64,000 nt of DNA from Atherinomorus stipes (taxonomy: Eukaryota; Chordata; Actinopteri; Atheriniformes; Atherinidae), in contig JALJCO010008701.1 in NCBI GenBank assembly GCA_023101725.1, positions 62,001 through 126,000 on the forward strand. Direction: 5' to 3'. Positions 13,801 to 26,594 of the stretch are shown here, piece by piece (within the stretch, counting starts at the first letter, position 1; every line of letters starts with the position of its first letter). The notes below the pieces were generated by a model. That model made no database searches and was not told the origin of the DNA. It saw only the letters and a list, made by a program, of their open reading frames with translations. The position numbers and the translations under genes are program-made.

Positions 13801-16800
13801 CCACCACAGCAGAGGGGGCCAGAGGGACAGAGGAAAGGCCAAAGGCACAGACACAAGCAGCAGGGGCAGGCAGGAGAGAAAGACACAAGAGATCACAGGA
13901 GAAAAGACAAGACAGGAAATGAAAATTAGGGATGCATAAAGGAGAAAATGTTTTTGAGACAAATCAGAAAGTGTGAACTTGACATGTTGAAAGTGCTCTG
14001 GAGGAATGCGTCAATCCTGGCTGTTAATGTTGGCAAATAACACGTAGACGTGTGAATGTGTAATTATCAACATAAGTCTTCTTCATGTCTGTTTTATCAC
14101 ATGTCTTTGTGGACTAGCTTTAAGAGCAAGTACACAGAGCAAGGGATGAGATGCTGCATCAGCCAAGCAGGGGAGCATGAGGAGTGAGAAGGAGATGGGA
14201 AAGCCAGGATGCCGAGAGAGTCAGACATAGAAAGCATCCTCGAGAGCAAAGCAAGGGAACAGGATGTTTGTTTTTTTTCCCCAACAAGCAAAGTGCTGTT
14301 TGCAGTACGAGAAGTCGCACCCAGTGTTGTCCAGGGTCTCTGAAAAGCCAGAGATAGCAGCTCTTTAAGCTAGAAAAGCAGCTGGCATGTTTGTGATGTT
14401 GAGTTCATGACACTCACACTTCAATAAATAAACGTGCAACTCTGCAGTGAACATGCTGGTGCAGAGTGTGAGTGTGGAAACACTTAAACCAGCGATTAAA
14501 CATTGTAGAGTCTTTACTATCACAAAAACATCAGCAGCGGGAAAAAAAAAACAAAAAACCACACAAATCAACAAGACAAGTCTAGTTCTTTTTCACCACT
14601 GTGGATCACAATAAAATAAGCAGGGTCAACCTAGCCTAACACCAGGACAGCCACACTGATGACTACTGGGGTCTAAGTCACCTCTCACTTACTGGCCCAC
14701 AGGATTTCCTCCTCTCTCGGAAGGGAGAGACCACCCAGGTCCTCCCATCAGGAAACTGACCGCAACACAAGTAGATGGCACATGGACAAACAAACAGAGA
14801 GGATGAGGGGAGGTAGAAAAGGACAGTGGAGCAAAAAGTAAAACAACACAATGAAAAAAAAAAAGGGTGCATGCTGAGGTGAAAATGGAAGATGGCTCTG
14901 AACCCCTGCAGCTGAGTCAGTGGTGACGGATAGATTCACAAGTTTGGCAGCCAATTTCTTTTTAGATGCTGCTTCCACTCACGCCACCACCATCTCACCA
15001 CTTTTATTATGACTCAGGAGGACATTCGCATGGATGAGACAATGCGGAGAAGATGAAGGGCATGATGGGAGTAAAGAAAGGGGGAAGGTGAAAATGACTT
15101 GAGAGCTGGAGTTAAACGGATAAAGATAAAAAAAAAGAAAGATAATGGCAAAAAGAAGTGAGGAGTAAGATGGTTAGTGCTCAGACACCTGTGACGTGGT
15201 CAGACCTGGTCTATAAGTCTCTTAAACTGCCAGTCCTAACAATGTAGGCTGCCCCTGACTGTCCTTGGACTGTCCAGCCCATTTGTGTTGGTCAGTTGCA
15301 ATTAAAATATAAAGCACTTTAAAATGAGCGACTTCTTAGCTCATGTTTATTAACGGATCAAAATGAGGAATTTTTGGGTGCAGGTCCAGATAAAAACTAC
15401 AATAAACGATGGTTTCAGATCTACATTTGCAGGACTCTTGTATTTGTCTCTGCAAACAGAACTGATGCAGACTATGTGTTTATTTGATGAGATGACAAGT
15501 GGTCACTTGAGATGCACATGAAGCACTGGTGTGAAGTGATGTTCCTAAAGTGTCCACTTGAGATTGGATCACTCAAGAGGCGAATGCACATCACGTACAA
15601 GCAGGGCCAGAGATCCTTTGATACCAACTGGATGCGCCTGCGGTTTGACTTTCAATTGATTGACACTGCAACCTTGTAAAAAGCAGTAACGGTGACGCAC
15701 GGAGAAAAATGACTGACTTGAGCTTTTAAGCTCTGTCTGATAAAACATTGCCACTGCTCTGTTATAGGATTTTATGTAGTTGAAAGGAGGCTGAGCGATA
15801 TAGCAGAAACTTGATTTAAGTGGAAAATCAGAGGGAAGAAGTGGTGATAATGAGGGTGCTAACAGAAAAAGTTATTAGCTAAAAGTTATTAGCTGGGTTT
15901 CCATTGCTGGTTCTGATTCATATTTAGATGATATGAATGAAACTGTGAAAATCATAAACCAGAGTTGCTTGAGGTTTTTCTTGTCCGTTCCAAAATAGAC
16001 TTAAAGATCATTTGGGAGAGAATAAAAGCGCATCACGAGCACCAACCTTGCAGTTTAATTTAAATTAATCAATGGAAAAGTGTTTGATTCACATTGTTTC
16101 AGATTTTCTTCATCTGACTGCTGAGCTCAAAGGATGAGAAGATCAGCTACCAAACTTTATAATATGTTGAAAATCCAGTTTAAATATCCCTCTCCATCCA
16201 TGTAAGACAGGGGTGTCCAGCTCCGGTCCTCGAGGGCCACAATCCTGCAGGTTTTCCATGTCTCCCTTCTCCAACTGACTCAAATTCATAGGCTTTTAGA
16301 TTCTTTTAATTTGAGTCAGCTGTGCTGGTGCAAGCAAGCATGGAAAACCATCAGGACAGCGGCCCTTGAGGACCGACTTTGGACACCACTGATGTAAGAG
16401 GTGTGGCTGTTGCAGCTCACTTTGGATTTTCAGCAGTGCATGAAAAGTCACTAAACGCCATCTTTCCCCTTGGCCAGTCCCCAGAAGCCACTTGCGGCCT
16501 CATTGCCTCCAGCATGTTTTCTGTGTAGTTACACTTCAGTGTCAGTGTCACTCTGCCTCACACAGCGCTACAAACCCCCCCACTGCTGCACACAATGGGA
16601 GTATCTCCTGCGTTTGAAGGATAAGCTGAAAGTCGGCCAGAATGAGGGAGTTGGATGAGGGGAGCTGTTAAATAACCGAGGACCTCAATGACTAACCTGC
16701 TGGTCATTCGGCTTTCTCATGACAGGGTGTTTTATTCCAGACAGAAGACACCCAGCTGGAGTACAGCCACGCGGGCACGTTCTTATCTAAAACCGGGACT

Positions 16801-19800
16801 GTTGGCTATACTCTTCGTCCTCCACCTGAAACTCATACATTCATTTATTGCGGAGCTTAGATCTGCCAACACAAACAGGGCCAGAGGTAGCACCTTGCTT
16901 TTAGTGGGGCAATCCAGGAGGCTGAACACATGCAAACTGCAAAAAAGCTCCAACTCTTCTTCAGACAGAATCCATCATGTGTGCCTTCTTCAGGACCCCA
17001 TCAGGACTGAACAGAAAATCAAGGTGCACATGCTTTTATCACAACCTAACAAAGAGTGAAAAAGCTGATTTTGGGAGCTATCCAGCATATGATGACTGAC
17101 CTGACCCTCACCTGCCTTCTGAAAATATGAAGCTGTTGCCACCAGTCTTAGCAAGGCAGTAAGACTGGATCACAGGTGTCAACTTATCTCTCAGCAAGAG
17201 TAGTTAATAGTTTTATTTCAAAACCATTTCCTTTAGTGAAATGCACCACACACTGCAAACAAGAACTGCACACACTTGTTCCCATACCAGCCTGGGCTTC
17301 CTCTCCTCGTCTCAGCGCCTCTGTTGGACGGCATCGCACAGCTCAGTCAATAATACACATATTGAACCAGAGAGTAAAGGTGTGATAATGTGGTGGATAA
17401 TAAAAATATTGAAAAACAAAAGGCAGTTAAGATGATTAAAGCTGCTGCTTTTGTGTGAACAGTCATGCATCTGGATGTGTGCTTCTGTTTCTTTTCTGCT
17501 CAGGGTTTTACTTACAAAGTAGATATCTGTGATTGGCACATCGTCTTCATCGTCTACTGAAGCCTGGCTGGTGCACCCTGACCCGGACACCTGGCTGGCC
17601 CTGTCTGCCTCCACCACCACCACTTTGGGACTGGAGGGGGCTTCTTCAGCCGGTCCTGGAGACGGGGGAGCGGCTGGGGCAGACGGGGAGGATGAGGCTG
17701 CTTCGGGTGGAGACAGGGAGACGGAGGACGCCCCCTCCTCTGAGCCTGCTGCTTCCTGAAGCCCACTGTGGGGAAAAAAAGAACGGGGGTTCAGAAAATG
17801 AATTTGAAAACTTGTTTTCAACAAAGTGTTTGCAAATAGGAACCATTAAATCATGCTGAATCATATAAGCTGAATTTATAAGCTAAATCAACACTAAGAT
17901 AACCAGATTCCTGTTGTCCATCCAGACCTTTCCCTTCCCTGTTATCTCACCTTACCTGATGTCTCTGCTGGTGTGTCCTTGTAGATTAAAGGAAAAAAGG
18001 AACAACCACACACTTGCAGACAGTTACTGACACTAAAAACACTCTTCTTTCGCAAGACAAAGGACAAAACCATCCCAGACTAAAATTTAACAATCATGAC
18101 AAAGTGTAAGTTTCTTTGCTTTAACGTGCTTGAGGCCCTATTTCAAAGATGTGCCAGCTGGACGAACACGGCCACAATCCTTTATTGTTCCTGGCCAGAT
18201 CATCAACTATTAGGGAGGATTTAAGTGCTTGTGCGTTGCTTTCTCAGCTCCTGTGTTTAAGCTGAGCTCCATAAGCGGACGAGTCTGGCAGCTGGCCAGT
18301 GAAGCAAAAAAGCGGACTTGGCATCTCAATGAGAAAAAAACGATTGGCTGAATAAATGAGAAGGACAGGATGGTGGTTGCCATGCAGAGAGATTGGCTTT
18401 CATATCACTCCAGTACACCCCTCCTTTGTTTTTCAATTTCATAAACACTTTTACTCTCATTTTCCCCAAGTCTGATTGTTTTTCTCTTTGTCTGCCTCCC
18501 ACTTTTACTCTTCATCTTCTCTTTTTATCTCTTCCCCTCCAATCGATCACCCCATTTCCCTTTTTTCCCCAGCTCATCTCTGTCTCCACACATTCATCCA
18601 GCCAGTTAGTCCATGCCTTCCTCCCCGCCAGCCTCTTGCACACCCTCAGGCCATATGTCTAGCCACTGCCCTCTCAGCATCAAACCAGATTATTCAGTTG
18701 GTTTCCCTCGACAATCACACCAAAATCCTCTCTGATGTAACCCATGAGCAAACGGGAACTTTGCCCTCATGTCTGGTATCGTTTGGAGTCTTGCTCTCTG
18801 TGTGATTTAGCTGTTAGAGACAACAAAATGCCCAAACCAGTGCATGTGTAATTAAAAACCAGGTTAAAATTGTGTAAAGTTTTATGGGAGCAGCCTCAGG
18901 TCTGCAGGCTTCCTGGCCTACTGCCCTATTTCTGCAGGCTTGCCCCCCCCCAATCAAATTTGTTGGCCCACTGTCTGCTTCACATGCAACAAATGCACCC
19001 ACGACACAAATTTACATGCATGTGTGCACCTCTCCCATAACCCAATTACTGCAGCACCTGCAGCTTTTTTTGTCCATAACAATGGACTCTTGAGAACAAT
19101 AAACAAATGGGTTAAGCTGCTTTCAACTCTGTGTGTGTGTGTGTGTGAGTATATGAGTGCGAGAAAAGTGTACTAATCCAACAGCTGTCTGAAACCAGGT
19201 GAGACACTGGCAGCAGATTATTTATAGTGCCAGTCAATCGGAGTCACAAACTGGAGATGATTGGGGTCATGGAGGCTCTGCAACTTTTCCATCCTGTATC
19301 AGGGTCAGACATTATAATGTTGCTTCTTTTAGATTTTATAGCAAGGGCAGAGAGTGTGTATGTGTAGTGCAGACAAAGTGCATTTATCATCCACACCACC
19401 CATCCAGAAAAGGTCATTACCTGGATTCAAATAGGCAAAAGGGTAAAATACTCTCATTGGATAATTATAGCATTGATTATGTTTCAGCAGGCAAAAAGTT
19501 ATTTAACCCAGACTTATTAGGTGGGTAGCTTCTAATTTCTTAATTTCTGGAGCAAAAAAAACATATCTAAAGAGATGCTGAAACTGTTACAGCTGGGTTA
19601 AGAACTGTCCAATGCATCATTACAAACTGGAAGGCTAGTGGGGAATCATCTTCCAGTAAGAAATGTGGCTGGAAAAAAATCCTGAATTATTATGATTGGT
19701 GTTCACTTAACATTTGGTGAAATCAAATTGAAGGAAAACAACAGTAGAACTCCGGAATATGTTTAATAGTGAAAGTAAGCACATTTGCACACACACAATG

Positions 19801-22800
19801 TGAAGAGAACTCAAGGGATTGGGACTAAACAGCTGTGTAGCCATAAGAAAACCACTCATCAGTGAGGCTAATTGGAAAAAAGGCTTCAATTTGCAAGGAG
19901 CATAAAGACTGGACTCTAGAGGAACGGAAGGTTATGTGGTCTGATGAGTCCAGATTTATCCTGCTCCAGAGTGACGGGAGCATCAGGGTAAGACGAGAGG
20001 CGGAAGAATCCATCACATTCTATTCCCTACTGTACAAGTCTATGGGGGAAGTCTATGATCTGAGTTCAGGAACATTTTGGGCCCATACACTAAAAACACC
20101 TGGGTCAAACTGGTGGGTTAAAATAGGACCAACTAATTCCTGGGTTATTTCAACCCAAACATTTGGATTCTTGTTTTTTGACCCAACTTTTGGCTTAATA
20201 ACCCAACATTGTAGTCAACATAACCAAACTTCTGGGTCAAATACTGAACCCGAAAGTTGGGTAAAAAAAAAAAAAAAAACCAATTTTCTGGGTCAAAGTA
20301 ACCCAGAAATTAGTTGGTCCCTTTTAACACACTATGGGTTATTTTTGACCCAGGGGTTTTTAGTGTGCAAAGAAGAGGTCAGCTGATACCTGAATACTCA
20401 GTGACCAGGTTATTCCATCAATGGATATTTTCCTCCCTGATGGCACAGACTTATTCCAAGATGACAATGCCAGGATTCATGGGGCTCAGACTTATAAAGA
20501 GTCATTCAGGAAGCATGAGACATCATTTACATCGATTGGCCACCAGAGTCCAGATCTGAATGATGTGCTGGAGAAGGCTTTGTGTAGTGGTCGGACTCTC
20601 CCAACATCAATACATAATCTGGGTGAGAAATTTACTGTATGTAACACTGGATGGAAATAAATCTTGTGACACTGCAGAAGCTTATAGAAACAATGCCACA
20701 GCGAATGCTGCCTTTATCAAAGCTAAAGGCATTCCAACCAAATATCATGTTGCGGATTATTAGTGTAGTTTCCCATATTTTCTCACTATGAAAACTGAAA
20801 GTAATATTGGTTATATTCTTGTTTTTCTCCATCTGTGATTCTCAGGCTACGTTCACATGGCGACGATCAGAAGAGAAGACGCAAAAGTGGCGTCTCATCT
20901 TCATCTTTATATCCGCGTTCACACGAGCATCGTCATAAAGAAATCCGCATGCATATAAGGACGCAAGTGTGTATGGAATTTGATTGGGTATGCACGCCAG
21001 GCCTTTAGGTGGTGCTGTGACAGAACTCCACAGTGTCCGCACGCATGCGTGCAATCGTTTGTCTCCGTTCGCTTCAAAATCAAAACAACTATGGCAGCGG
21101 TGTGGAGGAACTTTGTGTGGACAGATGAGGAGGTAGAATGACTTCTCCAAACGACACTCGATTACAAGCTCGCAACGTGGAGATCCGCTGGGCCTCCGTA
21201 GTCCGACATTGTTGTTTTTCCTGTGTTGTGTGACGTCACGCGCATGCGACATGAGCACGGGGTCAGCAGGTCTGTGGGTGGGTCCACCATCATTTCTGCG
21301 TTTTGGACCATGCAGACGAGGGCGCAACAGCATTGCGTCCTCAGGAATTCCACTTAGGAATGAGTCTTCAGATTTTTGCGTCTTCAACCCAGAATAACGC
21401 CGTTGCCATGTGAACGAAAGGCACTTCTGATGAAATATTTTGCCGTTTTTACCTGCAATTGTCCTCGTGTGAACGACCCCTCAGTCTGGTTTGGGTTTTC
21501 TTTACTGTATCTCAACTTTTGACGTGATAAAAAAAAAAAAAAAAACTGAAGAAGATATAATCACACTTGGAGTACCTGGTTTCAGTTGATGGCTGCGGAC
21601 CAGAGATGGTGGGTTCACTGTCATGTCTCTTCAGCTCCACCTCCACTGTGATGGTCTGCTGATCCTCCTCGCGCACACGCATCTCGTCCTGGGTCCTAAA
21701 TGCAACCACATATGAAAAAACTCATGAAGACAAAATAAAACATCCAAAAACACACACATAGCAACAGGGCAAAAAAAAAAAAAAAAAGGGCTCACTCACA
21801 AACACACTGACTTCATATTTTTCTTAGCTCTCCACCCACCACACCCACAGACATAATGCTGAGAAAACATGGAGGCCTCAGAAGTCTGTAAAACCATCTG
21901 AGCATATGCTGCTTAAACTGGGTTTATTATTCAGCTCACCTTCCGTCATGGCTGAGAGACTGGGTGTGTCTCCTGTAGACAGAGAAAACACTGAGTACAA
22001 GCTGTGAATGAAAACTACAGTAGCTGCTAACATAACACCGCTGACACCACAAGGTCGATGATAAAATGTGACAGGAAAGAACTTGAAATAATAATAAATC
22101 TAAATCCAGAACCCAGCTGAACGTCAGAATAAAGAGGAAAATAAAAATATAAACAATTGATTTCCTGGGATAATCTAACATAAATGCTATGCTGTTGGGT
22201 GTGTTGCAGATTTTTTAAACCAGCTGAAAGAAGTTGATGAACTCCTTCATTATTAACCGTAGATGAATCTGCCAGCGTGTTCGGGGTTATGATAGTTGCC
22301 TTTTTTAGTATCTTTTCAAATCTTCAATCTTCAACACGGAGTTAAGAATGTTAGGATATTCTTTTGATGGGACGGGATTGGCTAAAGATGTGGTGATGTC
22401 GGTGATGAGTCTGTGTTGCCCATAGCGACTGTAAGGTCATTCAACCTGGGAATAATATGACAAGTGTACGTTTCCTAATTGAAGACAAAATCCAGATGTT
22501 GGTGTGCTTTAGTATTTTGTCTTTTTTTTTTTCAGTGCTTACTGTAAGTGTGTGAGTCAGTACCTGTAGCGGGGATGCTCGGCTGTGTCTGAGGGAGATC
22601 GCTCTGGGATCGACAAGGAGGTGGTGGAGGAGAGGGTGGTGGCAATTGATGCTGTGGTAGCCTCCTCAAACGACGGAGGAGTACATGGAAGGAGATCCGG
22701 TCGTCCTGATAGGAGGAGACAGAAGTTATTGCTTCTTTTTGGGGGGGGAGCTTGTGTCTGTCAGCTTACTCTCGTTTTTATTTTTGTTGGCATTTCATTC

Positions 22801-25800
22801 GTTTCTTCTCACAGACTGTTCTGCTTGTGTCGCCTCTACTTTCCCACAACTACAAATTAGTGGTTTGACAGTGACTGCTTGCAGCGACTTTATTTGTTTA
22901 TAAATGTCTGCAATTTTCTCTCTCTCTTCCTTTTAAATCTGATCTGAGCTGCGTGAGCTGCAATGCAACAGCTCACTAAATGATGATTTCTGGTTCTGTC
23001 TGATCTGCCTACGCTGTGTATTTACCCTCATCTTCCAGTGTTGGGAAGCTGCGAGCTCCTCTCAGGTCATAGATGTTCTCGTCTCTCTCAGAGGCTAGCT
23101 GGCTGGCTGACCAGGCTGCACCAGGTCCAGCACACTTAGGCACCGTCAATGACACACGACCCTTCTTGGATGGAGAGGATTTCAACGCTAAAGGAGAATG
23201 AATAGAGACATAATGAATGTAAGATATCTGGAAGTTACAACACTAATGCTATATTTCATAGTAACAAGTAGGGATGTATGATATTATCTGCCTACCGATG
23301 TTATTGGCTGATATCAGCATTAAAATGAGATATCAGAAAATATCGGTATCAGATTTATCGGACCGATATTTTTACTAACTAAATCTCACAAGATCTCGCT
23401 GTTCCATTCTGAAATCTGGCGAGATCTTGTTCTATTAGCACTGGTCCAGCATGTAGAAAAGTCGTTATTGTGGAAGAACTTCATATCCCAGCATTCCTTT
23501 TAAGAGTCATGTGACTACGGTGCAGCTGCTGCTGTGACAGACTGACTTGCTTTGAAGCTGCTTATGTCTGGTTTTAAGTTGTTGATTAATTTACAAAGTT
23601 GTCAGAAACATTAGAATTAGCCCCATGTTGGCTAATACCTGCTAGTATCTGATATCTGGCAGCCAGATGTCCAAAATTAACTCCTCTGGGTGAGTTAACG
23701 GTATTTTGGGATCTTTGCTCTTGGAGCAGAGTATAGTTGTATTTCTCTAAATATGAGAGATAAAACCTCACATTGTCTGCATATATCGGTAGATATCGGA
23801 TATCAGAAATTTAGAGTTGAACAATATTGAATATCGGTAAAGAAGACAATATTGAACATCCATAGTAACAAGTCATGAAAAAAATGGATCAAATCATAAT
23901 TTTAAAGGGTCATTTTGCTGAAATCTAAACAACATATTAACTCTCCTTCATCACTGTGTGAGAAAAACTACAAAAAAAAAAAAAAAAAAAGTCAAGCAGA
24001 TCAAAGAGAGATTTTTTTCTTCCTCTCACATGGCATTAAGCAGCACCAAATAAGGCTTTTAGCTTCAGTATCTGATTTTCCGATCAAGGCTTGGGAGTAA
24101 ATGAGACAGAAGCCTGGCATCTGCCATTTGTGGCTCTGCCTGGTTCATCCCACACAGCCCTGTCAGACTATGTAAGGCAGTGTCTGGATGGAAAGTGAAC
24201 TCACAGGAGCTCTTCTTAAAAACCGTGCTGCTCATGAACTTGAAGAATCTATCGGCATAGAAACCTGGCCGGTGGACTGACACAGTGTCCTGAGGGAGAG
24301 ACAGAGAGATTAATGAGACAAATGGTGCATGAATGAAATGATCAAACTGGTGCTTACGATAGATTAAACTCTCTATTTGTCCCTTTAGCGTCCCATTTCT
24401 GTAATTCTTTTCTCTGGGTCAAACAGCACTGCTGAGCATCGCATACACATGCTGCAGCAGACACACAGAAACACCATCACACGAGGCCACAGACACTTCG
24501 CTTCATTATTTATGTATCAGCAGACTTAGATAACGGTGCCAGCAGACTGACAGATGACACTTGGTGTTTGGTTTAAAGGGACAGAGGACATGAGGAGGAC
24601 CTGGGAAATAAAGAGACAGCATCCCAATTTCTAGCTTTTGCCGAGGCGTCACATTACTCAATATGAGCAACATTTTTTTATACATTCATAAACTGTGAGT
24701 AATCTACAAAGGGTGTTCACTACAGTCAGCAACACTGATGCACAAGAGTGTTTGCTGTCCTACACATTTCTCACGAATGAGAGCATTTCAGAGTGGGGAG
24801 AAAGCAGTGAGTAAGAAAAGAACTGATGCTGCCAATTCTATCTTGAGAGCAGACTTGTGATGATGTGCAGCTTCAACTCCTCAGGGGATAAAAAGACAGG
24901 AGCGGCTTCAGAAGTGAGGAATCAGGCAGAGTATAGAGAATAAAGGGGAAAAAAACATGATTACAAAACTCCCATTGGTGCTCAATTCAATCTATTCTCT
25001 GGTTAAATTAGATTGTAGCATCAATTATGATGGTACCACAGAAAATATGTACAAATAAAGTCATAAAAGAGCCTTTTTGTTACTGTTTTTCTGACATCTC
25101 AAAATAGTCTTAGATACTTTTACTAAATGTGGAGGAAAGTTGTGTTTGGTTGATCATTTTTCCTTTTTGATGAAACCAATTATGGTGCTGTATTATACAT
25201 TGTTGGAAAGCCTGACCAGTTACCTTTACAATGTGGTTTAACTTATAAGGATTGTGTTTCTGTGAAATGAGCAACACCGCTAAACATGCGAGTATTGCCC
25301 CCAAAACTGGTCAAAATCCCTTGCAATACTCTCCTGTTGGTATTTACTGCCAGGTGTGTGTCAATTACAGATGTATGACTGGCACATGATTGACAGGCAG
25401 ACATATTGGAATGAGATTCAGGAGCCAGCAGCCATCCCATTACTCCAGATTCTGGGTTTCAACTCCATCCTGATGACAAAAATCTCCACCACAAAGTCAA
25501 GATCATCACGGACTCCAGAAATTGGGAGTGGAGGAGATGGACTGACCTGCTGTGAGTAGCTATGCTTCAACCCAACTGTACTCTTGTGGGACCAGCTTGG
25601 ACATGCTGTGTATGCCAGAGTGATCAACACAACCCTTCCACAACTTCTGGTTGAGGAATGGGATGCCATCCCACAGCGAAATGTCACCAATCTGGTGACT
25701 AGCGCGAGGCTAAATGAATAAAGTGAAAAATGGCTAATATGTGTTAGGGCTGGCCGATATGGACCAAACATCATATCGCAATGTATTCGTTTTAAATGGG

Positions 25801-26559
25801 GATATACAATATATACCGGTATTTTTACCCTAATTTGTCTGAATGTTTCATTTCATATTAAGCACCTGTTTTTTTTACATGTTTAGCTTAAAGGTATAGC
25901 TTCACTTCAATGATGGAATTGACAAAACACTGGTTAGAAAGTTTAAAAAAAAAGAAAAGGGGGAGGGAAGGGACGGGGAAAAAGGGGGGGAAGAAGAGAA
26001 AACGAGGAAAACCAAAGGCAGGCCGTTAAATCGAAATAATTCAAAATAGTTGGCTGGTCAATTATGATTTCTTTGTAGAGGGCTTTGGGAGGATTGTCTT
26101 CCAGAAGAGATAGTTTAAGTGATCTGGTGACACCTTTGTTGTCAGTCGAGGAGAAGCCGGGTTATTACTAAAAAATAAAACAAAAACATATGCACAACTA
26201 ATATCGCGATATAATGGTATATTAGGGGTACGCAAAGCAACCTGTATTTGTATCTGTGTTTGTATTTGTCGAGGGGGGATAAGTATTTGTATTTGAGTGA
26301 TTTTTTTTTTTTTTTTTTTTGCATTACACTTCTAATTTACGTCAAGCTTTGCTTTAAATGAAGCTAATAGGTGGTTGAAACAGACTTGCAGAGGCAGAAC
26401 ATGTCTGTGATGATGAATTGGTGCTGGTGTGAATTCAAAATAATAAAAGAAATTATGAAAATAACACTTTGAATTGCCCTGTAAATGGTGGGATCTCAAA
26501 GTGCTAAACTTTCAAGGGCCAACTTGTCATTTGGGGGTGCTAGAATGAAGACCAGGGAT

Positions 26560-26594
<35 letters not shown>

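Larger units (their letters stand above)
17766..21575 (-). other. pip5k1c: pip5k1c intron between exons fifteen and sixteen
   Basis: Holds a GT microsatellite (19,130-19,147), a Tc1 transposase fossil (19,560-20,760) with its own insertion, and a GC-richer element (20,841-21,484). No conserved exon is seen apart from a frame-incompatible 22-nt candidate at 17,956-17,977. Confidence 0.55.

Noticed and set aside
17529..17859. Plus-strand open frames of 76-108 codons overlapping pip5k1c exon sixteen
   Set aside because: Antisense shadows of the Pro/Ser/Ala-rich coding exon.
17956..17977. 22-nt candidate micro-exon on the minus strand between pip5k1c exons fifteen and sixteen (acceptor ACAAG, donor GTAAGG)
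   Set aside because: Its length would shift the frame into exon sixteen and destroy the conserved TDIYF end. The acceptor is also poor. It could only be a poison exon, with no supporting evidence.
20842..21387. 181-codon minus-strand open frame, the longest in the window
   Set aside because: It lies wholly within the CpG-rich miniature element and shows no family. The opposite strand carries the MYB-like relic, so this is likely a by-product of base composition.
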